Shown here piece after piece: positions 1-9,763 of a DNA stretch of 64,000 nt (positions are counted from its first letter, which is position 1; each line of letters starts with the position of its first letter). The position numbers and the translations under genes are program-made. The DNA lies in the NCBI GenBank assembly GCA_026874595.1, contig CM049309.1, positions 47,540,079 to 47,604,078 on the forward strand. Reading direction: 5' to 3'. Below the pieces are notes generated by a model, which was not told the origin of the DNA, made no database searches, and was given only the letters and a program-made list of their open reading frames with translations. Source of the DNA: Sipunculus nudus (lineage: Eukaryota; Annelida; Sipuncula; Golfingiida; Sipunculidae).

Positions 1-833
1 GTGTTTCAGGACTTTTCTGAAAAGAAAAGTTTTAACATCTGCGTTAATGCAGCGCTTAAATTCTTCAAGCAAAATCAACTGGCGCAAATTGTCATAATCT
101 TTCAATACATTTTTAGAACTACACCAGGGATCAAACAACTGCTCATTTTTCCTAGCAAATTCGACGTATGTCTGTTCTTTGCGCTTTTCCAAATTTCTGA
201 TCTTCTGGCGGTAAGCCTCTGGAACTAACTCATAACCTTTTAGGATTAACCGTTTTACCAGGTCATAGTCAGCAGCAGCTTCTACTGAAAGCTCTGTATA
301 AATTTCTCTGGGCTTGCCAGTCAATACACTTTGTAACAGCATAGTCCAATTTTCCTTAGGCCATTTTAAATTTTCAGCTACCTTCTCAAAGTGTAAGAAA
401 TATTTATCAACCTCTTTTTCTTGAAAAGGTGGGACAAGTCTAATGTGTTTAGTAACATGAAAACTGTGAGTTGGGGCAGCACTTAGACTATGTTCTAGTT
501 TAAGTCTTTCTAACTCCAGTCGTTTTAACTCAATTTCTTTTTCTTTTTCTAGTCTTTCTCTTCCTAAACCTTCTTGCATTTCTAACTTCTTTAATTCCAA
601 TTGCATAGCAAGGCTATCATTTTTTTTATGTTTCAACTTCAGTCACTTCAATTAAACGTTTGCTAACTAGATCTTGCATGATTTTAGCAATGATATTGAT
701 CAGGCTTTCTCAAAGCTTTTTTCACACTTAGCCCTAAGTGTTGTCCCAAACGCAACAACTGTTCTTTTGACAACTGTTCAAGTTGATCAGGGTCGGGATC
801 GTCAACAAATGTCTCAGGTTTGAAATCTGCCAT
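1..833 (-). pseudogene. Broken gag-like gene of the LTR retrotransposon
   Basis: The start codon is at 833-831. The N-terminal piece begins MADFKPETFV and reads 49 codons to a stop at 686-684. Similarity of style then resumes in another frame, with a further shift and stop near 625-640. From about 620 a long open frame runs off the left edge. That part has a Lys/Glu-rich coiled coil (about 500-600) and then a region with motifs such as RLVPPFQEKE, ILKGYELVPEAYRQK and FARKNEQLFDPW, which resembles the SCAN-like capsid segment of metazoan Gypsy gag. Gag would normally form the particle that packages element RNA. At least two frame breaks mean this copy cannot make an intact product. Confidence 0.7.
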
Positions 834-943
834 GTTAAGATGTCAAAACAATAACAAAAAACCACTGAGATGAATCTTGTAAACAATGTATGATAAAAAA
901 ATTTGTCCAGGTCAAGGCCTAATAAATTTGAAAACAATTAAGC

Positions 944-962
944 ATCCCAACGAGAGCCCCCA
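944..962 (-). other. Primer binding site, tRNA-Pro-like
   Basis: Six bases inside the LTR the minus strand reads TGGGGGCTCTCGTTGGGAT. This resembles the classic retroviral tRNA-Pro primer site (TGGGGGCTCGTC followed by CGGGAT) with a 2-base insertion and small changes. In the family such a site primes minus-strand DNA synthesis. The identity of the primer is inferred from that resemblance only. Confidence 0.6.
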
Positions 963-968
963 ATTTTA

Positions 969-1782
969 TGTTACGGAACCTAAAATAAACAAATCACGTA
1001 TGCGTGATGAACACAAATTTTGTAATGGAGATAAAAAAATCAGATTCTGTAACACTAGGCAGCGTGACATGTCTAAGGGAATGAATAAAGAAGTCAGTGG
1101 TTTTTTGTTAACAAATAACTATAATTTTTTCTTAAAACAACCCTAACAATACAATACACTAAATCAATACAATTTTACAGTAAAACAGCGGTAAAGCAAC
1201 AAGTCAATATAATCACATAGAAAAATAACGTGCAAAGTACCTGGATACCAACACCGTCACCACGATAAGTCCTTTAAATGTAAACTCTCGGAGAATGACA
1301 GTCCAGTGGAAAGTTCTTTCATCAACCCAGAAAGTAAACTGAAGTCCAAATGTATAAAGTCCAGGAGAAAGTCTTTGAAAATGTATTATTGCCGCATTCG
1401 TCGGATAAGGTCCTAGAGTCTGACACACGCTTCTGCGTCCGCTGGAATCTTCTCTGCTCTCTGCTGCTTCCGTTCTAAAACACACCCCTTTATATACCTT
1501 CACATCTCAAGCCGAGAATTTTCCACTTCTCGAACAGTCTATAAGATCTTATACAACACAGCCTACACGCGTTTCAGGAATTCTCCTGAAAAACAGCGCT
1601 GTGTATCTCCACATACCAGGCTCATCACGTGACCCACGACCAAGCGTGAAAACCCAAGGCTAAACATGACAACGGAGAGTTCAACCAGTACGGATTAAAC
1701 ATAGAATGTAATACGCGGCCAGACACGAGTGCCACAACAGGAGTTACGCCCGTGTCACATAATAAAAAGAGCACCTGTAACA
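969..1782 (-). repeat. 5' LTR of the Gypsy-like element (814 bp)
   Basis: The LTR is bounded by TGTTAC at its 5' end and GTAACA at its 3' end on the minus strand, directly followed by the primer binding site. A TATA-like box (TATATAAA) lies at 1496-1489 on the minus strand and could drive Pol II transcription. It also contains an E-box-like TCACGTGA near 1625. The partner LTR is not in the window, so LTR-LTR identity cannot be measured. Confidence 0.65.
1487..1498 (-). promoter_or_regulatory. TATA box in the LTR
   Basis: Minus-strand TATATAAAGG sits about 285 bp into the LTR, a plausible U3/R promoter position. Only the motif supports it. Confidence 0.45.
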
Positions 1783-2564
1783 TTGTACTTTTACATTTTA
1801 AAAGAATGTACCCTGATAATTAAATATGATCCGCCCTGATGATTAAATATGATCCGCCCCTGGCAATTCAGGGGTTTATTTCAGTGCTCATATGGAAATG
1901 TCCATTAGCTCATTAATACAAACAACAGATATTTTGCACTATGAACAATAAAACTGTACATGATTTTTCAGCACGAAGCAACAAACACATTGTAGGATGA
2001 AATATGTAATGTTTATACAGTGAACTCATATAAGGTAAGCAGTAACCCCCCCCCCCCCCCCCCCCCCCCCACCGTCTCCTATATTCATCAAAGGAGACAT
2101 CGACGAGATGTGAATTGATAACAAGTGATTTTACTTTACTTTAAAACAGAAGATTTATGTCATATTTAACAATAAATTAACTTCAGTTAACTAAGTGTCA
2201 TTGAATGGCAAATAGTCATCTTTTAATTACAAATGTTTACATTAATGAGATCACAAAGGTAATTTTACATTTCTCATGATGATGTTAATTAAATAGAACC
2301 AAATATTCCAAAATTTTACCCATGTATAAGGAATGTATAAGATGTAATGTAACTATGATGATCTTCCGTGTATTTTTCATATAAATCTGAGTACCCCAAA
2401 TTTAACGTAGGATCCGCCCCGTTACACTGAGAAGATTTGGTGGAAGTAATAAAAAAATGAAAATGTATTATCCAAACTTCATCTCCACCAAATTTGGTAC
2501 TTTTATCCCAATCTGAACAATTCTTCTGTATTTTGCCGTTAACCGCTGCACTAACATATCAAAC
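1783..2564. other. Spacer with no gene; poly-C run
   Basis: There is no convincing coding sequence. It includes a short local duplication around 1809-1860 (the phrase TTAAATATGATCCGCCC occurs twice) and a run of 25 C at 2046-2070. The rest is AT-rich, non-coding looking sequence. Confidence 0.6.
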
Positions 2565-2876
2565 CCACTTATGGTGGTCATGGTCATTGGTCACATGCAA
2601 AAACAAGCTCACTTGACAGCTCTGTTGATTGGATGATGTCATGTAAACACTCTAAAAAATATAACCAGCTAAAACAAAGATGGCTACTCATGCAGGGACA
2701 CATCATATCTGCCAGATCATTTTGAAGAGGATAACAAGTTGTGAAACATAAACTGGGGATATATTGTAAAATTCCTAATTGCCATATTAGGTTGTCACCT
2801 CTATATGTAGTTTTCTAGGAAACAGAAAAATATAAAATCTTAAGAAAATCCTCTAAAAAACAGGTGGAAAGCAGGT
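2565..2876 (+). repeat. Dispersed repeat, copy 1
   Basis: About 310 bp that align by eye with 23157-23443. Shared landmarks include CCCACTTATGG, GTTGATTGGATGATGTCA, ATAACCAGCTAAAACAAA, CATGCAGGGACACAT, TTGCCATATTAG and the end AACAGGTGGA(C/A)AGCAGGT. A miniature LTR element begins directly at its right end (2877). The superfamily is unknown and no coding potential is seen. Confidence 0.65.
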
Positions 2877-3031
2877 TGTTACGGGGTGACATAAAAGCCG
2901 ACCGAACTGTCTCGCTAGTGAAGCTTGCTTTTCTAGCGAAGCGGTTGGTACGCCGGGTTTGTGCGCCCCCGACATGGGTTCGAATCCATGATCGGCCCAC
3001 TATTTTCCCCTGATCAATTTGTCTTCGTAAC
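2877..3031 (+). repeat. TRIM LTR 1 with internal tRNA-like Pol III promoter
   Basis: The LTR carries a box A-like TAGCGAAGCGGTTGGTACGC (about 2934-2953) and a canonical box B GGGTTCGAATCC (about 2977-2988). The box A region can form a D-arm (GCG...CGC) and the box B region a T-arm (CATGG, loop, CCATG). The acceptor stem of a functional tRNA cannot be paired, so it is a tRNA-derived promoter module and not a tRNA gene. Confidence 0.7.
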
Positions 3032-3180
3032 AAAATGGGGGCTCGTCTAACGTGACGGTTAACTTTGTGGCCCAGGGAATAAGCACACCAAAAGTGTGAC
3101 TCCTGGGATAATTAATCTTGTTCTGATAGCAGAACGCTCTTAAGAGGGTGTGGGTTACGGGGCGACATAAAAACGGACAT
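2877..3180 (+). mobile_element. TRIM-like miniature LTR element, plus orientation, 3' LTR truncated
   Basis: A 155-bp LTR (2877-3031; ends TGTTACGG and TTCGTAACA) is followed by a primer-site-like TGGGGGCTCGTC at 3036-3047. A short internal region of about 120 bp follows, ending in a purine-rich tract (AAGAGGGTGTGGG). Only the first ~28 bp of a second LTR remains (3153-3180) before the next element. There is no coding capacity. This is the layout of a terminal-repeat retrotransposon in miniature (TRIM), which must be mobilised by proteins from another element. Confidence 0.75.
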
Positions 3181-3182
3181 TT

Positions 3183-3338
3183 TGTTACGAAGACAAATAA
3201 ATAAGAGGAAAATCCTAGGCCGATCAGGGAGTCGAACCCAGGTCGGTTGCGCATAAGTCCGGCGTACCAACCGCTTCGCTAGAAAAACAAGCTTTACTAG
3301 CGAGACAGTTTAGTCCGCTTTTATGTCACCCCGTAACA
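3183..3338 (-). repeat. 3' LTR of the minus-strand TRIM
   Basis: This is a reverse-complement copy of LTR 1 with scattered substitutions. The box A-like segment is retained (TAGCGAAGCGGTTGGTACGC on minus), as is a variant box B (GGGTTCGACTCC). Confidence 0.75.
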
Positions 3339-3447
3339 CGTACACCCCTTCTTTAGAGCGTTCTACTAATTATCTATGGAGTCACACTTTGGTGAGCTTA
3401 TTCCCTGGGCCACAAAGTTAACCGTCATGTTAGACGAGCCCCCATTT

Positions 3448-3602
3448 TGTTACGAAGAGAAATTGCTGAGGGGAAATCCTGGGCCGCTCCAGGATTCGAA
3501 TCCATGTTGATGGCGCACAAGTCCGGCGTACCAACCGCTTCGCTAGCAAAGCAAGCTTCACTGGCGAGACAGTTGGATCCGGTTTTATGTCACCCCGTAA
3601 CA
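3448..3602 (-). repeat. 5' LTR of the minus-strand TRIM
   Basis: Minus-strand ends are TGTTACGGGG and CTTCGTAACA. Box A TAGCGAAGCGGTTGGTACGC and box B GATTCGAATCC are present. The tRNA-like module is therefore conserved in every LTR copy of this cluster. Confidence 0.75.
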
Positions 3603-3653
3603 TTCGGCTCCCTTCCTCAGCAATGCAACGGAAAACTAGTGGATGAGACATAA

Positions 3654-3843
3654 CAGGGGCGGATCCAGGATTTAGGAAAAGGGGGGTCCAACCCAGGAGG
3701 ACTAATGAAATTCCTAAAAATCAGGTCTGGAAAAGGGGGGTCCAGGCCGCAAAATTCCGTCTAAAACCCCTTAAAAAAGGTTGCTTCGGGTGAAAAAGGG
3801 GGGTCCGGACCCCCTGGACCCCCCCCCCCTGGATCCGTTTCTG
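3654..3843. mobile_element. Small hAT-like non-autonomous element with 5-bp target duplication
   Basis: The left end reads CAGGGGCGGATCCAGGATTT and the right end CTGGATCCGTTTCTG, an imperfect terminal inverted repeat. The element (190 bp, G/C homopolymer-rich) is flanked on both sides by the exact 5-mer CATAA (3649-3653 and 3844-3848). No coding capacity. CAGGG-type ends point to the hAT superfamily. A 5-bp rather than 8-bp duplication fits hAT5-like families, which is an inference. Confidence 0.65.
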
Positions 3844-4377
3844 CATAACCAAACTAGTGGATGAGACGTAACCAAGCTTCTCTGGACAAAGTGCCAACAA
3901 TTAATACTTTTTTCTTCTAGCGGACAGGCACAGATCTTCAAACCTTGGACTTAGAGTTCACAATCATCAGAAAGGTAAATTAGTTATCCTTATGTTGTTA
4001 TTGAAAAAAAGAATAGGGAAAAAATATGCAAATTTTTTTTATGTGATGACCATATGTGATGTGATCTAATGAAGTTCAAGCTCAAATACTTGACACAAAA
4101 GTTTTATCAACGATATAAGTAGTAATTACCATCAGGAATAACATTTTTTAATTTTTGGACTTTTATTCCCCAGACCAGAAAGCGGCTGGATTGGAATCAT
4201 ATTACTTTACTTTTCGCACAAAACTGGTATAAAATAGTCAGTCCTGCAGAATTTCGCTCATGTTCAGTATGGTGTGTTGGCATTGCACAGCCATACGCTG
4301 AAAGGCGTTCTCAAAAATGACACACTAGCACTATGACATTGAAAAACAGAACAGAGATAAACAGGATATGAACCTTC

Positions 4378-4383
4378 TTTATT
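4378..4383 (-). terminator. Polyadenylation signal of the protease gene
   Basis: AATAAA on the minus strand lies about 23 nt past the stop codon at 4408-4406. It is close, but usable for a short 3' UTR. Confidence 0.4.
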
Positions 4384-4405
4384 ATTTGAATTGCATATCA
4401 GTCTT

Positions 4406-7400
4406 TTAGTTCTTGTTAATCTTGTTGCGTACCCAGTCGATGAAAGCAGCAGTGCGAGCGTAGGCTCCTGGGGTCCCAGTGGCACAGCCACGTCCCCATG
4501 AAGTAATGCCGATAACTGCGAATTTGCCGTTCCTCTTGACCGCCAGTGGGCCACCGGAGTCTCCCTGCGTGTGGAATTATAATGTTATTAGGTAGTTAGA
4601 AGATAAAAAAGATTGCAACTTAGGATTAAGAGTGTGAAAATATTTAGCTGATTTTGTCTAGACTTCCATAGTTCCTCATGGGTTACCAGTGTTGGTACCA
4701 CAGGATTCCGCGCGCACTCGGAGTTTTGAAAACCACCACCAAACAAATACTGTGGACCTTTTAATGTTATAAAGATTCTTCAAATATCTGAAATCTTCGT
4801 ATAAGGAGCAAATTGTGGAAAGGGATCAGGGTTTTCACTACTTTCAGACCCGAACGATTATGAGGATATTTTTTAAATGAGATGTTTCGAGGAGGATGAC
4901 TGGTGAATAGTGATGGCGAGGAGTGACTCATCGTACCTGGCATGTATCTCTCTCGTACTCGGGCACTCTGCCAGCACAGATCATGTCGTCCGTGACACTT
5001 CCAGGACCAAGCTGCTCGTCACAGACCTCGTTTGTGATGACAGGAACGTTGGTCCACTGGAGGATGGTGGGGAAACGGCTTGTACCTACAGAACAACATA
5101 CACGACTTTTTAAATAAAGATAAGGCAAGAAAAGATATAGTTCTAAGGTACCGCGCGAGTCGATTTTTGGCCCCTGCATCAACTTATTTTGATTTTCAAT
5201 AGAAACTTAACAATTTTTCTCCAGCCGCTCGGATAGTTTTTTCATGAAGAAAAAATAATACAATTTGATAAGATTTCCTTATTTATGTAGTGCCAGATAA
5301 GCAAAACAACTATGCTATTATCATGCTTTTCCCCAATCATATGATAAAAAAAGTAAAAAAATTGCCCTCGCGCACTGATTTCTGAAAAAAGTGCAAGAGA
5401 ACTTTTTTTGGCCTTAAGGGAACCTTTTAATTGTTTTAACTTAGACATTGTATATAATACTATAAATAATTGGACTTCACTTATTGCAAAAGAGTTTGTA
5501 ATAACTACGTCATGCGGGTGCAGACTGATTCCATGCCCACTTCAAGCACATCAAACTAAAATGTTGCAGTCACACTTGTGAATGAAAAGAACGAAGTTCC
5601 CGTTGTCCCTGCGCACTTTGATTCCTGTAAATATGTATCCTAGACCATTCACGGTGAAGTGAAAAATATGTGTGTTATCTAATGCTTTTATTGATCTAAT
5701 ACTGAATATACAACTTTCATCTTCGCCGCCTGCTCTGCTGTCACTTCGGCTCAGCCTCTTTATCGAAAATTCATACTATTAAAACCCAAACCCCTACACG
5801 TAACCCAGGACGCCAAAAGTAAAGAGTGCTCCCAGCAATTTATAGATGCACTATAAGAAATATATGTGACCCACGGCATGACCTTTAACGACAAAGAGGA
5901 AATATTTGCATGTAATAACACACGGAATTTAAAGTAAAAGTTCAGTTTATTTAAAAGCATTATTTTAACGTAGTTGGAGTCAGACACTTATAAATTATAT
6001 ACGTGTTTGCCATCTTAGAAGTCCTTCAATACTCTGTCATGTTCGGTAGTATATTAGTCACTATAGTAAAATGAGCATATACAAACTGTAACTCACCATA
6101 CTCAAGGGTTCCCCAGCCGGAAACGGTACCGGTCTCTCCCACATATGACGAATTTGCATCCGGGGCACACACAGGCTGGATATTTTCATTCAGTTCCACA
6201 GGCTGACTAAGCTTACACAGGGCGATATCGTTCTGGTAGCGGGTCTCCTCCTCGTAACTTTCGTGCATAAAGTAACTCTCGATGGTCACGATCTGGCGGA
6301 CCTCAGAGGACTGACTTGTGTCGTGCTCACCAATAGCGATACGCATACGTTCGGTTACTCTATAATACATTCCAAAAAGGGAAAATCAGGTAGGGTAAAA
6401 AAATATGTTGACAGTATTTATTATTATCTCTCTCTCTCTCTCTCTCTCTCACTTTGAATAGGCGTTTCAGATTACTGTAGTCTTTATGTGGCGTATAACA
6501 CACGTTATCAGGCGATACACCTTATTGGGTGTACTACTACTGAAATGGAGATGAATAAAATTAATTTACAGCGCATTTTCTTGAAAAGAAGGAGGGGGAG
6601 GAGTCGGACCTCCTGGACCCCTCCCCTGGATCCGCTTCTAAAGCCTCTGCCCTGTGGGTATTCCCTTGATCGGCTCATATTTCCAGGTGCATCCGTACAT
6701 AAATGGCTGTACGTTTATGAATCTCAACTGATGACGTTCCTTTATCCAGGCTAAGTGCCTGATCCATAACAAAAACTAATCGATTACTTGGCCGAAAAAT
6801 CTTGAGATTCCGTGAATGATTGCGTGAGTTGTTTTTAACACATAAACACACACACGAACATGGATAACGCATACCCTGCTGGCGGCGGCAAGGGTGAACT
6901 AATTGGTACTTCCATAATGAACTCAAGTCGTCAATAACGTGAGTAAGCCAAATGAGGGCATCCATGTCCGCTTGCGTGCGTGCATGTGTGTGTATATGTG
7001 CGTGTACACTTGGTAGTCACTTACTCTCCCTCCATGCAATGAGCAGCCGTCAGGACCCACTGAGGATGGATTAACATGCCCCCACAGAAATGTCTGGCCT
7101 CGCCATCACCAATAGCGGGGGCGCGACGTACAGACACCTGACAAAACGTACAATAAAAGCAAATGTTAATAATGCAAAAAAAAATTGTTACGTAACAGTT
7201 TACATGATATTACTATGGTATTTGGGGAAAAAAACCTGAACATTAACTTTTTATTAAGAATTCAAGAAAGCTATGCACTGAAACCATGCATGCATGGACA
7301 TGCTTTTCACTTTGTCATTTTAATCTGATTGTCAGATGGAATTAAGTGATGAAATTCCTAAGGTTACTGGAATAATATTCATAAATATGGACGAGTATTT

Positions 7401-8949
7401 GTGGACACAAACATCATAATCTACGTATTAACTGTGTTGAAGCTGATGTAAGGCCTTAGTTGGAGGATACCCTTGGTAGTGGTTGGTTTACTTGGCACGG
7501 GAACTCGTGACGTTGAAAGCCATTTGCGCTTATATCGGTGTATGTGTGAAAAAAATCGCTCATATGATTTTGTAACAGTGGTGTTTCCATGTTTCCGTCA
7601 GCGTTTATGCGTATGCACCACAGGAGCGATTGTCATGATATTCGGGGTAAAATGACGTCACTCCACCATTACTTTTTGGGGAAGACCTGTTGTACCAATA
7701 TAAACGTCTGATCACGTATATACGCATATACGCGCGTATGGAAATACAGTTGAAGGATATATAGTCGACCAACCGAGACACTAAAAAATATTTCAATGGC
7801 TTCTTTTTGGTTGAAGGCAGGCAACAGCGCTTGAAAGTATAACCACGGTTCAAAGTTTCAGAATCACCAAGGAGGCATTTGAACTTAAAGGTCACAGTTC
7901 ATGGTCAAAAGTTCATATGTGGTAAAATTTTATTTTTACCTATACTTGCAAATAATCTGCAATTTTAATCATAGATATGAGTTTGTACTGAGATATGTTG
8001 ATTTTTTTGTCATGGAATATATGAAAAATAAGAAGAATATTGTTGGTTTACCTGCCACGGGAACTCGTATGGACGAGCGTCCTTTCCACCGACGATAAAG
8101 GTGTTCTCTTCACCCGCGTCCGCATACTTGCTTTGGCCACACTGCTCTGTATAAAGACATTAGACGCCAATCAGTGGCCACATTCGTAATAATAACTGAG
8201 ATTCCATTGCCATATGGAATCTAAAGATTGTCCATATCGTATGTGTATTACGGATGGGGCCAAAAATAAGGAAACTGGCCCCGACTACACTGTAAAGCCC
8301 CCTCTCTTCATGCAGTCAGTATATGAAACATATATTATTTGATTATGCTCAAACTCTTTTCAAGATAAAGTAAACACTTTATTTTTAATATTTTCATATT
8401 AAACATAAAGAACATTTTAAAAATGAATAGGTATTTTAGTTGATAAATATATATAGAGTCTCTGTCTTAAAATCAAGCCCAAAGAGCAGTAATTCAACAC
8501 ATATTCAAACAGTAACAATTTTATGAAATACATAATACGTGCATCATTTTCAGTAGATTGGTTGGCAAATAATAATCCTGACCCTGACTTAAAAAGTGTA
8601 TAATCTGATTTAATTCTAACTGTTAAAACCTTGTGCTGATGAAGAGGAGTATAACTTAATATAACTTACCAAACCATGCGGGCTTCTGCTCTGGAAAAAC
8701 ACCGAACAATTCGCAAATTTAATATGATTTAAATTTACACAGTATTCAGGTATAAAAGGCTATAACACAAAATAAAACTGTCATCGGCTAATGTTTAAAG
8801 AATTTGATACATTGCGATACGCATGTAGAGGTGTAATATAACCACAGAGCATTTTCATTGAAATACCCTGTATACTGTTATAATAATATCTTAGACATTT
8901 CAGTTTGAAGTCAGGAGAAATCTATGAAAAAAAGCTTATTCTGTTTTTA

Positions 8950-9020
<71 letters not shown>

Positions 9021-9422
9021 AGAATTTAATGTGTCAAAGAACATGCAATGCATCCCATGGCCACACTGTAAAACTAAAAATTTAGAGTGCCAAATATTTG
9101 TGGTTTTTTTTCTACATTTCTTGTTTGCTGGTTCAATTCAATTTGAATTACAATGGTAATGACTGTTACCATGTCAAGAGATCATAGATATTTAAAATGT
9201 TCTAATTTTTCATCTCTGACGTCTTTATAATGTACGAGTTTTGAAAATAATTGCACAACATATTCTACATTGTCATTGAACGTATAGTTTTACATATGTA
9301 GGGATGGTTTATAGTAAACAGCTCTCCTCCAAACGTTAGATTTAATTTCTTATTGACTTACCAGAGTTGGTCGGAGCGGCAGCAGCAAGAGCTGCAAGAG
9401 AGAGAAGCACAAACGAGAACAT
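4406..9422 (-). CDS. Secreted trypsin-like serine protease (S1A family), seven exons
   Basis: Exons on the minus strand: 9422-9362, 8690-8670 (21-bp microexon), 8146-8052, 7137-7025, 6359-6097, 5085-4937 and 4564-4406. All junctions are GT-AG and phases agree, giving 286 residues. Residues 1-16 are a signal peptide ([15 protein letters not shown]). A propeptide with one Cys (C30) precedes IVGG at 45-48. The catalytic triad is His92 (TAAHC), Asp141 (NDIAL) and Ser237 (GDSGGP). The residue six before Ser237 is Asp231, equivalent to trypsin D189, and the pocket glycines (SWG, TPG) are kept, so cleavage after Lys/Arg is expected. The residue before IVGG is Phe44 where Arg or Lys is usual, so self-activation is unlikely. 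It is probably a digestive or extracellular enzyme; the exact orthologue is not assigned. Confidence 0.93.
6427..6450 (+). repeat. (TC)n microsatellite
   Basis: Perfect TC repeat in intron 4 of the protease gene, upstream of exon 5 in gene orientation. Confidence 0.9.
7482..7508 (-). repeat. Partial duplicate of the exon 3 end and donor inside intron 3
   Basis: 25 of 27 bases match 8042-8068, which spans the last exon 3 codons and the GTAAAC donor. The similarity stops on both sides, and no acceptor or full exon copy is seen. Confidence 0.55.
8670..8690 (-). CDS. 21-bp microexon 2 of the trypsin-like protease
   Basis: It is flanked by TTTTCCAG on the acceptor side and GTAAGTT on the donor side. 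It adds QKPAWF-type propeptide sequence and is phase-compatible (1-1) with both neighbours, so skipping it would also keep the frame. No paralogue is available here to confirm its inclusion. Confidence 0.7.
8952..9019. repeat. (TA)n microsatellite
   Basis: Long perfect AT alternation in intron 1 of the protease gene. Confidence 0.95.
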
Positions 9423-9705
9423 GTTGGTTGTCCGGTCCAGTCGTATCTGAGAGCGAGCCACTGGTCATCCGTACTTACTGTATCTGCATGTGATTACTGA
9501 CAGGTGTAAACCACACCTGTAGATGACCTGTGATATCATGCTTGTTGGACAGCGATGAGTCCACGACCAGATCACATGGGTCTCAACAAATTATTTGTTC
9601 TTGACGAATGACTGAACACGCTTATACAATGCAAGAACTTGACCGTTTTTTTTTTTTTAAAGGAGATTTAGCTGCAAATGTAAAATGTAAACAAATGGAG
9701 ATTTT

Positions 9706-9763
<58 letters not shown>

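Larger units (their letters stand above)
1..1782 (-). mobile_element. 5' part of a Gypsy-like LTR retrotransposon, cut by the left window edge
   Basis: Read on the minus strand the order is LTR (1782 to 969), tRNA-type primer binding site (962 to 944), a leader of about 110 bp, then a gag-like coding region running off the window at base 1. The LTR begins TGTTACAG and ends CCGTAACA, so it has the TG...CA ends and a short terminal inverted repeat. The gag product has a long Lys/Glu-rich coiled coil followed by a SCAN-like helical region, as in many metazoan Ty3/Gypsy gags. Pol and the 3' LTR are outside the window, so the superfamily is an inference from gag style and primer site. The gag frame is broken, so this copy is probably dead. 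Confidence 0.75.
3183..3602 (-). mobile_element. TRIM-like miniature LTR element, minus orientation, both LTRs present
   Basis: Two LTRs of about 155 bp in the same (minus) orientation, 3183-3338 and 3448-3602, flank an internal region of 109 bp. On the minus strand each starts TGTTACGG and ends TAACA. The internal part starts with the primer-site-like TGGGGGCTCGTC (3444-3433 read on minus) and ends with a purine-rich tract before the 3' LTR (AAAGAAGGGG). The internal sequence matches the plus-oriented copy next door (landmark GGTTAACTTTGTGGCCCAGG). No ORF is present. No clean target duplication was found at its ends. Confidence 0.8.

Noticed and set aside
1213-1503. Open frame of 96 codons on the minus strand
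   Set aside because: It lies wholly inside the LTR, spans its TATA region and has no recognisable domain.
2920-2995. A true tRNA gene within the TRIM LTR
   Set aside because: Box A and box B and plausible D- and T-arms are present, but the acceptor stem does not pair and the module recurs only in LTR copies, so it is a tRNA-derived promoter-like segment.
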